Shown: positions 25,181 to 34,457 of the stretch, in pieces
Position numbering within the stretch: position 1 is the stretch's first letter
How the letters are laid out: every line of letters begins with the position of its first letter
NCBI RefSeq assembly: GCF_025917315.1
Contig: NZ_CP080627.1
Coordinates: 2,666,001 to 2,730,000, forward strand
Origin: Halomonas qaidamensis
Lineage (GTDB): Bacteria > Pseudomonadota > Gammaproteobacteria > Pseudomonadales > Halomonadaceae
Reading direction: 5' to 3'
Length of the DNA: 64,000 nucleotides
Program-made: the position numbers and the translations under genes
The notes under the pieces: model-generated
Told to the model about the DNA's origin: nothing
Databases searched by the model: none
What the model saw: only the letters and a program-made list of their open reading frames with translations

Positions 25181-26113
25181 ATGCAACGTCATCCACTGAT
25201 TGCTGCCGTGTCATTGGGTCTTTTTGCTGGTGCTGCTGCGTCCACTGCTACCGCAGAGACAACACCGCTAGAGCAACAGCTAAAGGATCTGGAATCGTTT
25301 CAGGTGATTGCCCATCGCGGTGCCAGCGGCCATGCGCCGGAAAGCACCATGGCAGCCTATGAGCTAGCCCATGAGTGGGGTGTGGATTACTTAGAGCTGG
25401 ATGTTCAGCTCACCTCCGATGGCGAGTTAGTGATCTTTCACGATGATGCTATCGATCGCACAAGTGACGGCGAAGGCAAAATTAATGATTACACGCTAGA
25501 AGAACTCATGGCACTGGACACCGGTACGTGGTTCAACGAAGCCAATGCTGAAAAAGCTGATGCGGCCTTTGAAGGTGCACAAATACTTACCCTCGAAGCG
25601 CTATTTGAGCGCTTTGGTCACGATGCGCGTTACTACATTGAGACTAAATCTCCCCAGTTAAACCCAGGATTAGAAGAAGCCCTGGTTGAGACGCTTGAAA
25701 AGCACGAAATGATTGAAAATGGCCGTGTGCTAGTGCAATCGTTTGAACAAGATAGTCTGCTAAAAGTACGTGAGCTAAATAAACGTGTCCCGCTCATTCA
25801 GTTAGTGTGGTACTCGCCTAGCGAAGAAGATAATGATCGTTTAGTGGAGTGGACAGGCGTTACCCCAGGGCCAGCAGAGATTACTGATGAAGACTTTCAA
25901 GCTATTGCAGAGTACGCGGTGGGTATTGGCACTAACGTGACGTATAACGGCGAAGACGTTATTAATGCGAGCTTTATTCGCCAAGCTCAAGAAAACGGCC
26001 TTCCCGTGCACGTTTACACCATCAATGAAACTGATGAGATGAAGCGTTTGCAAGACTGGGGCGTCAACGGTTTGTTTACCGATTACGCTGACCGTCTTCT
26101 TGATATTTTATAA
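25181..26113 (+). CDS. Secreted glycerophosphodiester phosphodiesterase
   Basis: This 310-residue protein has a signal peptide (hydrophobic LIAAVSLGLFAGAAASTATA, with AXA-type cleavage before ETTPLEQ). The GDPD active-site text is complete: IAHRGASGHAPESTMAAYE with catalytic His and Arg, then YLELDVQLTSDGELVIFHDD with the Glu/Asp metal ligands and second His. A later DWGVNGLFTDY is the typical C-terminal motif. It hydrolyses glycerophosphodiesters to glycerol 3-phosphate and an alcohol in the periplasm, a GlpQ-like role. The ATG follows a TAAGGAAT ribosome site. Convergent with the membrane protein at 26131. Confidence 0.94.
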   Translation: MQRHPLIAAVSLGLFAGAAASTATAETTPLEQQLKDLESFQVIAHRGASGHAPESTMAAYELAHEWGVDYLELDVQLTSDGELVIFHDDAIDRTSDGEGKINDYTLEELMALDTGTWFNEANAEKADAAFEGAQILTLEALFERFGHDARYYIETKSPQLNPGLEEALVETLEKHEMIENGRVLVQSFEQDSLLKVRELNKRVPLIQLVWYSPSEEDNDRLVEWTGVTPGPAEITDEDFQAIAEYAVGIGTNVTYNGEDVINASFIRQAQENGLPVHVYTINETDEMKRLQDWGVNGLFTDYADRLLDIL

Positions 26114-26130
26114 CCCACGTATGGGCTCAT

Positions 26131-26760
26131 TTACGACGTAGCCGGTTGTCTAAAATCCTGAACTGAAACGCTGGCGAATTTTTCTAAAAAAAACACCAGC
26201 GTTTCAGGATGCTGAAAGCGGCGTTCAAATGTCTCTTGACCATTTCTGCCTCGGCGTATCACCTTGGCATGATAGTGATCGCCTATTTTAGTGACATTAA
26301 CACTATTTTCTTGCTCTCCTTCGCAATGAACAGCAGACAGAGGCGAAGCGCTATCGAGCAAGACTGTAAGCTGCTGCGCTGCATCCGCTTCTTGAGGTGT
26401 TGCCCATAGGGGCTGATCACGCTTGCCGTAATGGAATAGCACAATGACCAGCATGACTGAGAAGATACTGCTTGTTAACATCCAGGTTAAAGCGACATTA
26501 GACACCGGCATGGTAAAAATTACCAACAGCTGCCCTACGACCATAGCAGCCAGTACTAACGCTAATGGTTGCCACATGCGAGGGTTCATAAACCCACGTT
26601 TTAATATGTAACCCCACAGCCCTATTACAGCCAGTGCCCCCACTATAAGGTGGGCTGCAGCAAACGGTGTGCCCCCTCCTGAAAAAATGGCGATTAGCCC
26701 GATAAGTGGAAGTAAGCTGTAAAAAGCCGCTAGCAGGTAATAAGCGCGCTGAAGGTTCAT
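26131..26760 (-). CDS. Membrane protein with a cytoplasmic C-terminal domain, unknown function
   Basis: The 209-residue protein has four hydrophobic segments in the first 110 residues (YYLLAAFYSLLPLIGLIAIF, then AHLIVGALAVIGLWGYIL, ALVLAAMVVGQLLVIF and WMLTSSIFSVMLVIVLF). A soluble tail of about 95 residues follows, predicted mixed alpha/beta. No family recognised. The last codons overlap a perfect 12-bp inverted repeat (26163-26207). The gene ends 17 bases from the convergent glycerophosphodiesterase gene. Confidence 0.78.
   Translation of the reverse strand: MNLQRAYYLLAAFYSLLPLIGLIAIFSGGGTPFAAAHLIVGALAVIGLWGYILKRGFMNPRMWQPLALVLAAMVVGQLLVIFTMPVSNVALTWMLTSSIFSVMLVIVLFHYGKRDQPLWATPQEADAAQQLTVLLDSASPLSAVHCEGEQENSVNVTKIGDHYHAKVIRRGRNGQETFERRFQHPETLVFFLEKFASVSVQDFRQPATS
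26163..26207. repeat. Perfect 12-bp inverted repeat within coding sequence
   Basis: CTGAAACGCTGG and CCAGCGTTTCAG flank a 21-base loop with a T5 run and an A8 run. It lies in the 3' end of the membrane protein gene, just beyond the convergent glycerophosphodiesterase gene. It could slow or end transcription from either side, although the A/T runs are in the loop rather than after the stem. Confidence 0.65.
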
Positions 26761-26903
26761 CCATAGCTCCTTTTATTGTTATCGGCACTCATCTTGATAT
26801 CCCACCAGTATAGATGAAGGCTGCAAACGTGCAGCGCAAGAAGGCTTGCCTTTTAAACGCCTTGCAGCAGGAGATGGTAGCCTCCTCGCGCTTGACCCGC
26901 TGG

Positions 26904-27635
26904 TTACTTCATTTCAAAGCCGCGCTTAACTAGAAAATCACGCATGTGGGGGCGCAATTTTGAATCGAAAAGCGGCGTTAGGTTATGTGACCAATCTGAC
27001 ACTTTATTGCCAGTACTGCGTGATTGGTAGTATGCCTTCATGGTGCTGTCAAAAGCGTCGACGTGATCGGTATCTTCACAATAAGTATCTTCTTTGAGGA
27101 TGGCCTCTACCGGCAAACGCGGTTTGACCTCAGGCTCATGGGCTGGATAGCCAAGGCACATACCAAACACCGGATAGACATGGTCAGGCAGCTGCAATAG
27201 CTCACTAATCGCTTGAGGGTTGTTGCGGATACCACCGATATAACAAATACCCAGCCCTTCTGATTCCGCCGCTATCGCCACGTTTTGAGCCATCAAAGCC
27301 GTATCAACGGTGGCGACCAACAGCTGTTCGGTCATGCCTCGTTCTACGTTGGCGCCGGTACGTTTAGAGGCCTCTGTTGGGCGCTTCATATCAGCACAGA
27401 ACACTAAAAACACCGCACTCCTTGCCACGTAACCTTGCCCACCAGCAAGCTCAGCAATTTTTTCACGATTAGCCGCATTCTTTACGTTAATCACTGTGTA
27501 GGCCTGTACATGACTCGATGTCGCCGCAGCCTGACCTGCCTTAATGAGTTCTAACAATAATCCGTGGGGTACTTCCTGATCAGTAAACTTGCGTATCGAA
27601 CGGTGAGATTGAAGCAGTTTAATAACATCGTTCAT
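26904..27635 (-). CDS. nfsA: NfsA-type oxygen-insensitive NADPH nitroreductase
   Basis: This 243-residue FMN protein has the N-terminal HRSIRKFTDQEVPHGL, a TSSHVQAYTVINV segment for FMN binding, GLGICYIGGIRNNP, and the conserved VFGMCLGYP near the C-terminal third. These are the signature blocks of the NfsA/FRP family, which reduces nitroaromatics, quinones and chromate with NADPH. The length matches E. coli NfsA (240). It stands alone; no SoxRS/MarA box was identified. Confidence 0.91.
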   Translation of the reverse strand: MNDVIKLLQSHRSIRKFTDQEVPHGLLLELIKAGQAAATSSHVQAYTVINVKNAANREKIAELAGGQGYVARSAVFLVFCADMKRPTEASKRTGANVERGMTEQLLVATVDTALMAQNVAIAAESEGLGICYIGGIRNNPQAISELLQLPDHVYPVFGMCLGYPAHEPEVKPRLPVEAILKEDTYCEDTDHVDAFDSTMKAYYQSRSTGNKVSDWSHNLTPLFDSKLRPHMRDFLVKRGFEMK

Positions 27636-27847
27636 TTCGTCTCGCCTCTTTATGCTTGATATAATGAATGTAAGTGCTAAAAATGCCCTCGCCTATTTCA
27701 TTAGCGATGCACGTTAGCGGTTCGCTGCTTGTGCTCTTGAAATGCTTGTGCTGCTAAATTCAGGTTTAGCGCATGCTATTGATAGCAAGCTATACTAAAT
27801 CAAGTCATTGGGTCACCCCCAACAAATACCGACGCTAGGAAGCCGAT

Positions 27848-28615
27848 ATGTCTAATGCCCCTCACATGCCGTCAGGGCAGGAATGGAATGCCAGCCACTA
27901 TGCGCAACATGCGGGTTTTGTCCCAACGTTAGGTGACGATGTCATGAAGCTGCTAGCACCCCAGCCTGGACAGCGCATATTGGACCTTGGCTGTGGGGAT
28001 GGCGCGCTCACCGAACGCATTATGCAAACAGGTGCTGATGTGCTCGGCGTCGATGCCTCAGAAAACATGGTGGCCGCTGCCCAGCAGCGCGGCGTCAACG
28101 CTCGGGTTGTCGATGGGCATCAGCTGCCTTTTGACCATGAGTTCGATGCAGTATTTAGCAATGCGGCGCTGCATTGGATGCTAGATCCTCAGACGGTGTT
28201 AGCAGGCATCAAGCGCGCGCTAAAGCCTGGCGGACGTTTTGTGGCAGAGTTTGGCGGGCACGGAAATGTTGCAGCTATTTGCACAGCGCTGATTGCCTCG
28301 CTTCAATTTCGCGGCATTAGCTCGCATGGACGCCACCCGTGGTATTTTCCAACCACTGAAGAGTATGCACACCTGCTTCAAACTGTTGGTTTTCAAGTTG
28401 ATACAATCGAGCTGATACCCCGCCCTACCCCGCTACCTACCGGCGTAGCGGGCTGGCTCGAAACCTTTGCAAGCCCCTTTTTGCACGGGCTAGATGAAGA
28501 TCTGCGCAACGCCATTATCGATAACACGATACAGCTGCTCGCTCACAGCTTAAGCGATGGTCAAGGTAACTGGACCGCTGACTATGTCAGGCTGCGTGTC
28601 TCGGCCCACGTGTAG
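27848..28615 (+). CDS. Class I SAM-dependent methyltransferase
   Basis: The 255-residue protein has motif I ILDLGCGDGALTERI, motif II VLGVDASENMVAAAQ, motif III FDAVFSNAALHWMLDP and post-I ALKPGGRFVAEFGG. The arrangement resembles trans-aconitate methyltransferase-like and BioC-like enzymes, but no decisive substrate residue is visible. It is monocistronic and ends at a strong bidirectional terminator. Confidence 0.91.
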   Translation: MSNAPHMPSGQEWNASHYAQHAGFVPTLGDDVMKLLAPQPGQRILDLGCGDGALTERIMQTGADVLGVDASENMVAAAQQRGVNARVVDGHQLPFDHEFDAVFSNAALHWMLDPQTVLAGIKRALKPGGRFVAEFGGHGNVAAICTALIASLQFRGISSHGRHPWYFPTTEEYAHLLQTVGFQVDTIELIPRPTPLPTGVAGWLETFASPFLHGLDEDLRNAIIDNTIQLLAHSLSDGQGNWTADYVRLRVSAHV

Positions 28616-28641
28616 TAGAACCTTCATCCGCCCTAAACAGG

Positions 28642-28672
28642 AAAAACCCACTGTTACGAACGGTGGGTTTTT
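28642..28672. terminator. Bidirectional rho-independent terminator
   Basis: AAAAACCCAC and GTGGGTTTTT pair around TGTTACGAACG. The A-run and T-run at the ends make it work on both strands. It separates the methyltransferase gene from the convergent aldehyde reductase gene. Confidence 0.87.
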
Positions 28673-28756
28673 CGTTATTAGAGCATTAATGTCGGTGCAA
28701 GCTGCTAGGCGGTATAGATATTAATACGAGTGTTGATATGGATGTTGATAACCACA

Positions 28757-29818
28757 CTACGCCGTGGTGTTTTTCAACGTCGCCATATCAATAACAAAAC
28801 GATAGCGCACGTCGCCTTTCTCCATACGCTCAAAGCCTTCATTGATATTATTGATATCCAACATCTCGATATCGCAGGTGATATTGTGCTCAGCACATAG
28901 CGCGAGCAGCTCTTCAGTCTCAGCGATACCACCAATCAGCGAACCGGCAACGACCCGGCGCTTGAACACTAAGTTAAACGCTTCGATAGCAGGCTCAATT
29001 GGCTCCAGCAGGCCAACAATAATATGTGTACCGTTGTACTTCAGCGATGCTAAGTAAGGGTTAAGATCATGCTGAACCGGAACGGTATCCAACATGAAGT
29101 CGAATGTTTCAGCGACGGCGTCCATCTGCGCTTGATCACTCGATACCACAACATGATCGGCTCCGTTACGCTTGGCTTCTTCCACTTTAGCGTCAGAACG
29201 AGTAAACACGGTCACTTCCGCACCCAGCGCTTTAGCTAGCTTAACGCCCATATGACCCAGGCCACCCATACCAATTACACCGATTTTGTGCCCCTTGCCA
29301 ACGCCAAAGTGTTTAAGCGGCGAATAGGTGGTAATACCGGCACAAAGAATGGGCGCAGCGGATGCTAGGTCAATGCCATCGGGCATTTGCAACACAAAGT
29401 GCTCACTCACCACGATAGAGTCGGAGTAGCCGCCCTGGGTTAACGTACCGTCTTGGCGGTCTGGGCTACCGTAGGTCATGGTGAAGCCTTCTAGGCAGTA
29501 CTGCTCCACGCCGTCTTTACAGGCAGAGCAAGTGCGGCACGAGTCTACCATGCAACCAACGCCCACTAAGTCGCCCGTTTTAAAGCGTGTCACATCCTCC
29601 CCTACGGCGGTCACACGGCCAACAATCTCATGCCCTGGCACCACAGGGTATTGGCTCATGCCCCAATCATTGCGTGCAAAGTGCAAATCACTATGGCAAA
29701 CGCCACAGTAAAGAATATCGATGGCAACATCGTCTGAACGTGGTTCACGACGATCAAAGGCATACGGTGCGAGTGGTTTATCAGCGGAGAAGGCAGCGTA
29801 AGATTTTGCTTGGCTCAT
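28757..29818 (-). CDS. Zinc-dependent NAD(P) alcohol dehydrogenase / aldehyde reductase (YahK/AdhC-like)
   Basis: This 353-residue medium-chain dehydrogenase carries the catalytic zinc ligands CGVCHSD and GHE. It also has the full structural zinc set CRTCSACKDGVEQYC and a GVIGMGGLGHMGVKLA Rossmann loop. The text matches the cinnamyl-alcohol-dehydrogenase/YahK branch, which reduces a broad range of aldehydes with NADPH. The divergent AraC-type regulator next to it mirrors the YqhC-YqhD arrangement. It is probably an aldehyde-detoxifying enzyme, induced through that regulator. Confidence 0.93.
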   Translation of the reverse strand: MSQAKSYAAFSADKPLAPYAFDRREPRSDDVAIDILYCGVCHSDLHFARNDWGMSQYPVVPGHEIVGRVTAVGEDVTRFKTGDLVGVGCMVDSCRTCSACKDGVEQYCLEGFTMTYGSPDRQDGTLTQGGYSDSIVVSEHFVLQMPDGIDLASAAPILCAGITTYSPLKHFGVGKGHKIGVIGMGGLGHMGVKLAKALGAEVTVFTRSDAKVEEAKRNGADHVVVSSDQAQMDAVAETFDFMLDTVPVQHDLNPYLASLKYNGTHIIVGLLEPIEPAIEAFNLVFKRRVVAGSLIGGIAETEELLALCAEHNITCDIEMLDINNINEGFERMEKGDVRYRFVIDMATLKNTTA

Positions 29819-30016
29819 GGAGACTCCTTAATAGGTTTTCCGCGTAAGTGGGAAAGTGCCTTTATTATTCGCTGCTAAACGTTAGATAGCGATGAGCGAA
29901 GCTATGTTTTTTTTGCTTATTTCTCTATTTAACTGCAATAAAATAACAAAAAATCCCAAAAAAATATCATAATCGTCGTGTAATCCTGATTTCCAACCCA
30001 GTTAGGAGGCTTCATA

Positions 30017-30910
30017 GTGGCCAGTACTGCTCTCGCAGGCAATGCGCTCGCTGACTTGATCGCACCGCTAGTAAAACGTGATGGAATAAGCGTTTCTCGA
30101 TTGTCCAGAGTGGGGGTGCTTTGCTTGGCACGACGTCAGGAACGTACTCCTTTGATGTACGAACCTAGCCTAATCATCATCGCCCAAGGCCGAAAAGTCG
30201 GCTACTTAGGTGATCGAGAGATTCACTACAACCCTGGCCACTATCTTGTGCAAACCCTGCCACTACCCTTTGAGTGTGAAACTCACGGCTCACCAGAAGC
30301 CCCCCTGCTAGGTATATCAGTGACATTGGACCCAGCATTACTGAGCGAAATGGTTACCGCCATGGGCAACATGAGCCTACCGTTCACTTCACCTAAACCG
30401 ATGGCATCAGTTGCTATGAATGAGGGCATGCAGGCCGCTATGCTACGGCTAGCAAGCACGCTACATGATGATATTGAGTGTTCAACGATGGGGGAAGCGC
30501 GTATTCGAGATGTGGTGTTTGAGGCACTAAAAGGGGAACAAGGCCCAGCACTGCGGGCATTGGTTAAAGGGCACGGGCACTATTCGCGCATTGTTCAGGT
30601 GCTATCGCAGCTGCACAGACACTTTGCCGAGGACTTTACCGTTGATCAGTTAGCCCAGCAGGCCAATATGAGCATATCGACGTTTCATCAGCACTTTAAG
30701 CAAATTACGCGCTCGTCTCCCGCGCAGTACTTAAAGCGACTGCGCCTACTTAAAGCGCAGCAGCTTTTATTGCAAGATAGCCACAATGTGAACCAAGCTG
30801 CGCAGGCAGTCGGTTATCGCAGCGTTCCCCAATTCAGCAGGGATTATAAGCGCTACTTTGGCGCATCGCCGCTACAGCATAAACGCCAGGAGCAGGCGTT
30901 ACGCGCCTAG
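30017..30910 (+). CDS. AraC family regulator (YqhC-like, AraC_N plus HTH)
   Basis: The 297-residue protein starts at a GTG directly after an AGGAGG ribosome site, 8 bases upstream. The N-terminal half is the AraC_N cupin-like domain (ERTPLMYEPSLIIIAQGRK). The C-terminal two HTHs include FTVDQLAQQANMSISTFHQHF and HNVNQAAQAVGYRSVPQFSRDYKRYFG. This layout matches YqhC, which activates aldehyde reductase genes in response to aldehydes. It lies divergent from such a gene with a 198-base AT-rich spacer, so control of that gene is the likely role. Confidence 0.93.
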   Translation: MASTALAGNALADLIAPLVKRDGISVSRLSRVGVLCLARRQERTPLMYEPSLIIIAQGRKVGYLGDREIHYNPGHYLVQTLPLPFECETHGSPEAPLLGISVTLDPALLSEMVTAMGNMSLPFTSPKPMASVAMNEGMQAAMLRLASTLHDDIECSTMGEARIRDVVFEALKGEQGPALRALVKGHGHYSRIVQVLSQLHRHFAEDFTVDQLAQQANMSISTFHQHFKQITRSSPAQYLKRLRLLKAQQLLLQDSHNVNQAAQAVGYRSVPQFSRDYKRYFGASPLQHKRQEQALRA

Positions 30911-30946
30911 ACGCCCAACATATTGGAAAACACTTGTTGATCGTGT

Positions 30947-31372
30947 TTATTTAGCAAAAATCTGGCTCTGATCTTTAAACGCTTTGAATTCCAAGGCATT
31001 ACCGCAGGGGTCGAGTAAGAACATAGTCGCCTGTTCACCGACTTCGCCTTTAAAACGTATGTAAGGCTCAATTACGAAATCTGTCTTCCGCGCTTTTAAG
31101 CGCTCGGCTAAAGCTTCCCATTCACCCCACTCTAAAATGACACCAAAGTGCGGCACTGGCACATTATGGCCATCGACAGGGTTAGTGTGGGCGCTCTCTT
31201 GGCCTGGGGTTTTAGGATGTTCATGAATAACTAACTGGTGGCCAAAGAAGTTAAAATCGACCCAGTGATCGCTAGAGCGCCCCTCCTCTAGACCAAACAC
31301 ATCGTTATAAAACACTCGCGCCAAAGCGACATCGTAAACAGGAATGGCTAAGTGGAAAGGGGAAAGGCTCAT
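30947..31372 (-). CDS. VOC (glyoxalase fold) protein
   Basis: This 141-residue protein starts [19 protein letters not shown] with the first His of the metal site. [13 protein letters not shown] and [12 protein letters not shown] lie in the middle and [15 protein letters not shown] near the end carries the conserved Glu. It is probably a metal-dependent member close to dioxygenase-like or uncharacterised VOC proteins in proteobacteria. It is convergent with the AraC gene, 36 bases apart, and stands alone. Confidence 0.89.
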   Translation of the reverse strand: MSLSPFHLAIPVYDVALARVFYNDVFGLEEGRSSDHWVDFNFFGHQLVIHEHPKTPGQESAHTNPVDGHNVPVPHFGVILEWGEWEALAERLKARKTDFVIEPYIRFKGEVGEQATMFLLDPCGNALEFKAFKDQSQIFAK

Positions 31373-31557
31373 GAATGTCTCCCATTGATTTGCAGTGGTT
31401 GGTTAATAGCAGGGGAATGGCGTTACTTTCGATGACTAGCGCGTTGCGCTGTCACTGTGCAAACATCCTAAAACGCGCCGTAAAAAAATAAAATCAATCA
31501 TTAACTGAACTCAACTGAAAAACGCCTTAATACACTAAATTGAACAGAGCTGACCCT

Positions 31558-31803
31558 ATGAACCCTGAAGATCTCGAGAAGCTAGTAACGCGCACCATGC
31601 CATTTGGTAAATACGAAGGCTGGTTGATTGCCGACTTGCCTGGTCCTTATTTGAACTGGTTCGCACGAGAAGGGTTTCCAAACGGAGAAATTGGCCAACT
31701 TCTACACTTGATGCATGAAATTGACCACAATGGTTTGAGTGATTTACTGAGTCCCCTACGTAAAGAAACGCCCAAAGAAGCGGGTAATCAACATTCAAAC
31801 TAA
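31558..31803 (+). CDS. DUF3820 family protein
   Basis: The 81-residue protein from ATG 31558 has the family core MPFGKYEGWLIADLP, then YLNWFAREGFPNGEIGQLL and a helical end. A TTG 18 bases earlier gives only a short extension. The fold is common in small gammaproteobacterial proteins and in the C-terminal part of some nucleases, but the cellular role is not known. It lies 45 bases ahead of the DUF1499 gene and may be transcribed with it. Confidence 0.86.
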   Translation: MNPEDLEKLVTRTMPFGKYEGWLIADLPGPYLNWFAREGFPNGEIGQLLHLMHEIDHNGLSDLLSPLRKETPKEAGNQHSN

Positions 31804-31848
31804 CGTATAGGCTGCCATTATTAACTGCGTCATTATCAGGAGGCCGAC

Positions 31849-32616
31849 ATGGCAAAAGGCGCGAACCACCAACAACGAAGAGCCAGCAAAGCCACCGTGC
31901 TACTTGCCTGGCTGAGCATGTTAGCGCTGATCGTCGCAGCTTCCTTATTAGCAGGCGCAGGGCCAGCCTATCGCTGGGAGTTGATTGGCCTGGGCAACGC
32001 CTTTAATTTTATGCGCAATGGTGTCTATGCCGCCACCGCCGCTGTAGGGTTAAGCGTTCTGCTACTCCTGATAAGCATCTTTACTCGCCGTATTGGCGCC
32101 AGCGTCGTGGCTATCTTCGTTATTGTTGCAACCGCTGCCCTGTTGTATATGCCGTGGCAGCAGTGGCAGCGTGCACAGCAGGCACCCGTCATTCATGACA
32201 TTACCACCGACACCCAAAACCCACCCGCCTTTGTCGCATTAAGAGCTGCTCGTGAGGCGGCGCCCAATGCGGTTGATTACCCTGGGGAAGCCACCGCACA
32301 CCAACAGCAAAATGCTTATCCTAATGTGCAGCCTATAAACGTAACGGCACCTAAAGCGACTGTGCTTGCGGCCGCTCAGGCAGAAGTAGAAGCGTCTGGC
32401 TGGCAGATTGCTGCGATAACAGAGAGTACTATTGAGGCGACTGCGACAACCCATTGGTTTGGCTTTGAGGATGACGTCATTATTCGCCTGACCGAACAAC
32501 AAAATGGCGTGCAGGTAGACATGCGCTCCGCGTCCCGACTGGGGGCCAGCGATGTCGGCACCAACGCACTACGTATAGAGACCTTCCTGGATAATCTGGG
32601 CAAGCGGTTAGAATAA
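31849..32616 (+). CDS. DUF1499 membrane protein
   Basis: This 255-residue protein has three N-terminal transmembrane segments (VLLAWLSMLALIVAASLLAG, GVYAATAAVGLSVLLLLISI, SVVAIFVIVATAALLYM). A soluble DUF1499 domain follows: PPAFVALR near its start, ASGWQIAA and MRSASRLGASDVGTNALRIE near the end. The last motif (R-S-x-SR-xG-xSD-xG-xN) is the family signature. Function unknown; the domain probably sits in the periplasm. An AGGAGGCC ribosome site precedes the ATG. Confidence 0.88.
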   Translation: MAKGANHQQRRASKATVLLAWLSMLALIVAASLLAGAGPAYRWELIGLGNAFNFMRNGVYAATAAVGLSVLLLLISIFTRRIGASVVAIFVIVATAALLYMPWQQWQRAQQAPVIHDITTDTQNPPAFVALRAAREAAPNAVDYPGEATAHQQQNAYPNVQPINVTAPKATVLAAAQAEVEASGWQIAAITESTIEATATTHWFGFEDDVIIRLTEQQNGVQVDMRSASRLGASDVGTNALRIETFLDNLGKRLE

Positions 32617-32687
32617 CGGTCCTATCTGATGCGGCTTTCACCTGTGGACTGAGTTAACGATAGCAAACCAATTTCAGTGCATTTCTT

Positions 32688-33050
32688 TCAGTGCATTTGG
32701 TTAGTACGCGTGGCGGCTTCTCTGCTCAGAATTTGCTGCGCGTCTAACGAGCCAATGGCTACCTCTACGTTTCTTGGAATATCACCGCTTAATTGAAGCG
32801 CTTGGTAACGCAGCGCACAAACCCTCAAGAACGAGGTAAAGTTGCCAAGATCATGCCCTGCATCTATCGACTCGTGATAAAGCCGTGTGATGAGTTGGGC
32901 GGTATTCATTCCATCCCGTTGCGCCATCTCTTCCAGAAGGTGCCAGAAGTAGTTCTCCATGCGGACGCTAGTTACCATGCCATCAATACGCAGCGAGTGT
33001 GTGGCGCTTCGCCATAGCTCAGGGTCTGCATCAATAAACAGTTTGCACAT
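32688..33050 (-). CDS. Ribbon-helix-helix domain protein
   Basis: The 120-residue protein has a central RHH_4-type segment: VTSVRMENYFWHLLEEMAQ (strand and first helix), then GMNTAQLITRLYHE (second helix). The C-terminal helix (LGNFTSFLRVCALRYQ) is typical of this family, which is aryl-sulfate-sulfotransferase-associated in name but unproven in function. It may bind DNA. The gene is isolated. The start could also be MVTSVRMEN 72 bases further in, but the longer form keeps the usual MCKLFIDADPELW opening seen in relatives. Confidence 0.8.
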   Translation of the reverse strand: MCKLFIDADPELWRSATHSLRIDGMVTSVRMENYFWHLLEEMAQRDGMNTAQLITRLYHESIDAGHDLGNFTSFLRVCALRYQALQLSGDIPRNVEVAIGSLDAQQILSREAATRTNQMH

Positions 33051-33145
33051 CGCTAGCCTCTTCTCTTTTTACCGGTCTCTTTTCTATCGGGCTCACTATA
33101 AAGCTGTGCTATCGAGCAAATCGCTTGCTTTTCAGCATAGCGGCT

Positions 33146-33188
33146 GACAAAAAATACGCCCAGCCGTATGACGCGATATAACTGGGCG
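33146..33188 (-). terminator. Rho-independent terminator after the DJ-1 gene
   Basis: On the minus strand CGCCCAG (33188-33182) pairs with CTGGGCG (33163-33157), followed by TATTTTTTG. It begins 18 bases after the DJ-1/PfpI stop codon. Confidence 0.75.
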
Positions 33189-33206
33189 CAGATGGGTAGC
33201 CTGCTA

Positions 33207-33776
33207 CTACTTATCTAATAACGCCATAAACTGGGCAAGCCATGCGGGATGTGCGGGCCAAGCAGGTGCGGTTACCAAGTTGCCATCTGTCACTGCATCG
33301 GTGACCTCCAAGTTAGCGAAGTGTCCGCCAGCGAGCTCCACTTCTGGTTGGCAAGCCGGATAAGCCGAACACTGCTTGCCTTCTAGCACCTTCGCCGCGG
33401 CCAACAACTGCGCGCCATGACAGATTGCTGCGACCGGTTTCTGGGTTTCAAAGAAGTGTCTCACCATCGCCAGTACTTCTTGGTTTAAACGCAAATACTC
33501 CGGCGCACGGCCGCCAGGAACTACCAAAGCATCGTAGTCAGCGGGATTAACCTTGGCAAAATCGGCGTTCAGAGCGAAACGGTGACCAGGCTTTTCAGTG
33601 TAGGTTTGGTCACCTTCAAAATCATGAATTGCCGTTGCCACGGTATCACCGGCTACTTTGTCGGGACACACCGCGTCGACGTGATGTCCAACCGCCATCA
33701 GCGCCTGGAAAGGCACCATCGTTTCGTAATCTTCAGTGAAATCTCCGGTAATCATTAAAATTCGCTTGTTGCTCAT
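33207..33776 (-). CDS. DJ-1/PfpI family protein
   Basis: The protein has 189 residues from ATG 33776 ([13 protein letters not shown]), with AAGGAGAAG upstream; the frame to 33845 is not needed. DJ-1 features: the conserved Glu in [10 protein letters not shown], the [16 protein letters not shown] turn and the nucleophile elbow AICHGAQ with the reactive Cys. Members act as glyoxalase III, deglycase-like or protease-like enzymes. This sub-type (with [14 protein letters not shown]) is common in proteobacteria and its exact activity is unknown. Confidence 0.91.
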   Translation of the reverse strand: MSNKRILMITGDFTEDYETMVPFQALMAVGHHVDAVCPDKVAGDTVATAIHDFEGDQTYTEKPGHRFALNADFAKVNPADYDALVVPGGRAPEYLRLNQEVLAMVRHFFETQKPVAAICHGAQLLAAAKVLEGKQCSAYPACQPEVELAGGHFANLEVTDAVTDGNLVTAPAWPAHPAWLAQFMALLDK

Positions 33777-34040
33777 CTCACTTCTCCTTGTCGTTATTGG
33801 TCGAGGCCCAGAGCACACGCGTGGCGTGTTAGATGAGAGTAGCAAGCGCTTTTACTCAGTGGGTAGTAAACCGCTACTACATCTAACATTGGTAACCATG
33901 GCGCTCCGCTAGTGCTTGCAGCAGGCCAGCGCTCGGCTATTCCTGACACACGCCATGACTGATGGGCCATCCACCTCTGATCGGCTCCTTGGTGCTAAGT
34001 GTGCTAGCCTTATGAGCCATATTCGACATAAAGGAACTGA

Positions 34041-34457
34041 ATGCTCACTATTTCTAATAGCGTGACGATAGCGGATTGGGAGATTGATATCAGCCAGATC
34101 AGAGCTCAAGGCTCGGGAGGCCAAAACGTCAATAAAGTCGCTTCTGCGGTGCATTTACGTTTCGATATTCAAAGCTCTACACTACCGCCGATCTATAAAG
34201 AGCGTTTAATGGCGCTGTCTGATCAGCGCATTAGTAAAGAGGGTGTAGTGATTATTAAAGCCCAGAGCTATCGCACCCTGGAGTTGAACAAAGAGGATGC
34301 TCTTGCTCGCTTAAAAGTATTGATTCAAAGCGCAGGAAAGCAACAGAAAATGCGTCGGCCAACGAAGCCCACCAAAGGTTCGCAGCGCCGCCGTGTGGAT
34401 CACAAAACTCGTAAAGGCAAAACAAAGTTACTGCGTGGTAAAGTATCGATCTCGTAA
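34041..34457 (+). CDS. arfB: ArfB, alternative ribosome-rescue peptidyl-tRNA hydrolase
   Basis: This 138-residue protein has the release-factor catalytic loop AQGSGGQNVNKV (GGQ at about residues 28-30), followed by AVHLRFDI. The C-terminal tail is long and basic (RRPTKPTKGSQRRRVDHKTR), as needed to occupy the empty mRNA channel of stalled ribosomes. There is no codon-recognition domain. The length matches E. coli YaeJ/ArfB (140). Monocistronic; an AAAGGAACTGA ribosome site precedes the ATG. Confidence 0.96.
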   Translation: MLTISNSVTIADWEIDISQIRAQGSGGQNVNKVASAVHLRFDIQSSTLPPIYKERLMALSDQRISKEGVVIIKAQSYRTLELNKEDALARLKVLIQSAGKQQKMRRPTKPTKGSQRRRVDHKTRKGKTKLLRGKVSIS

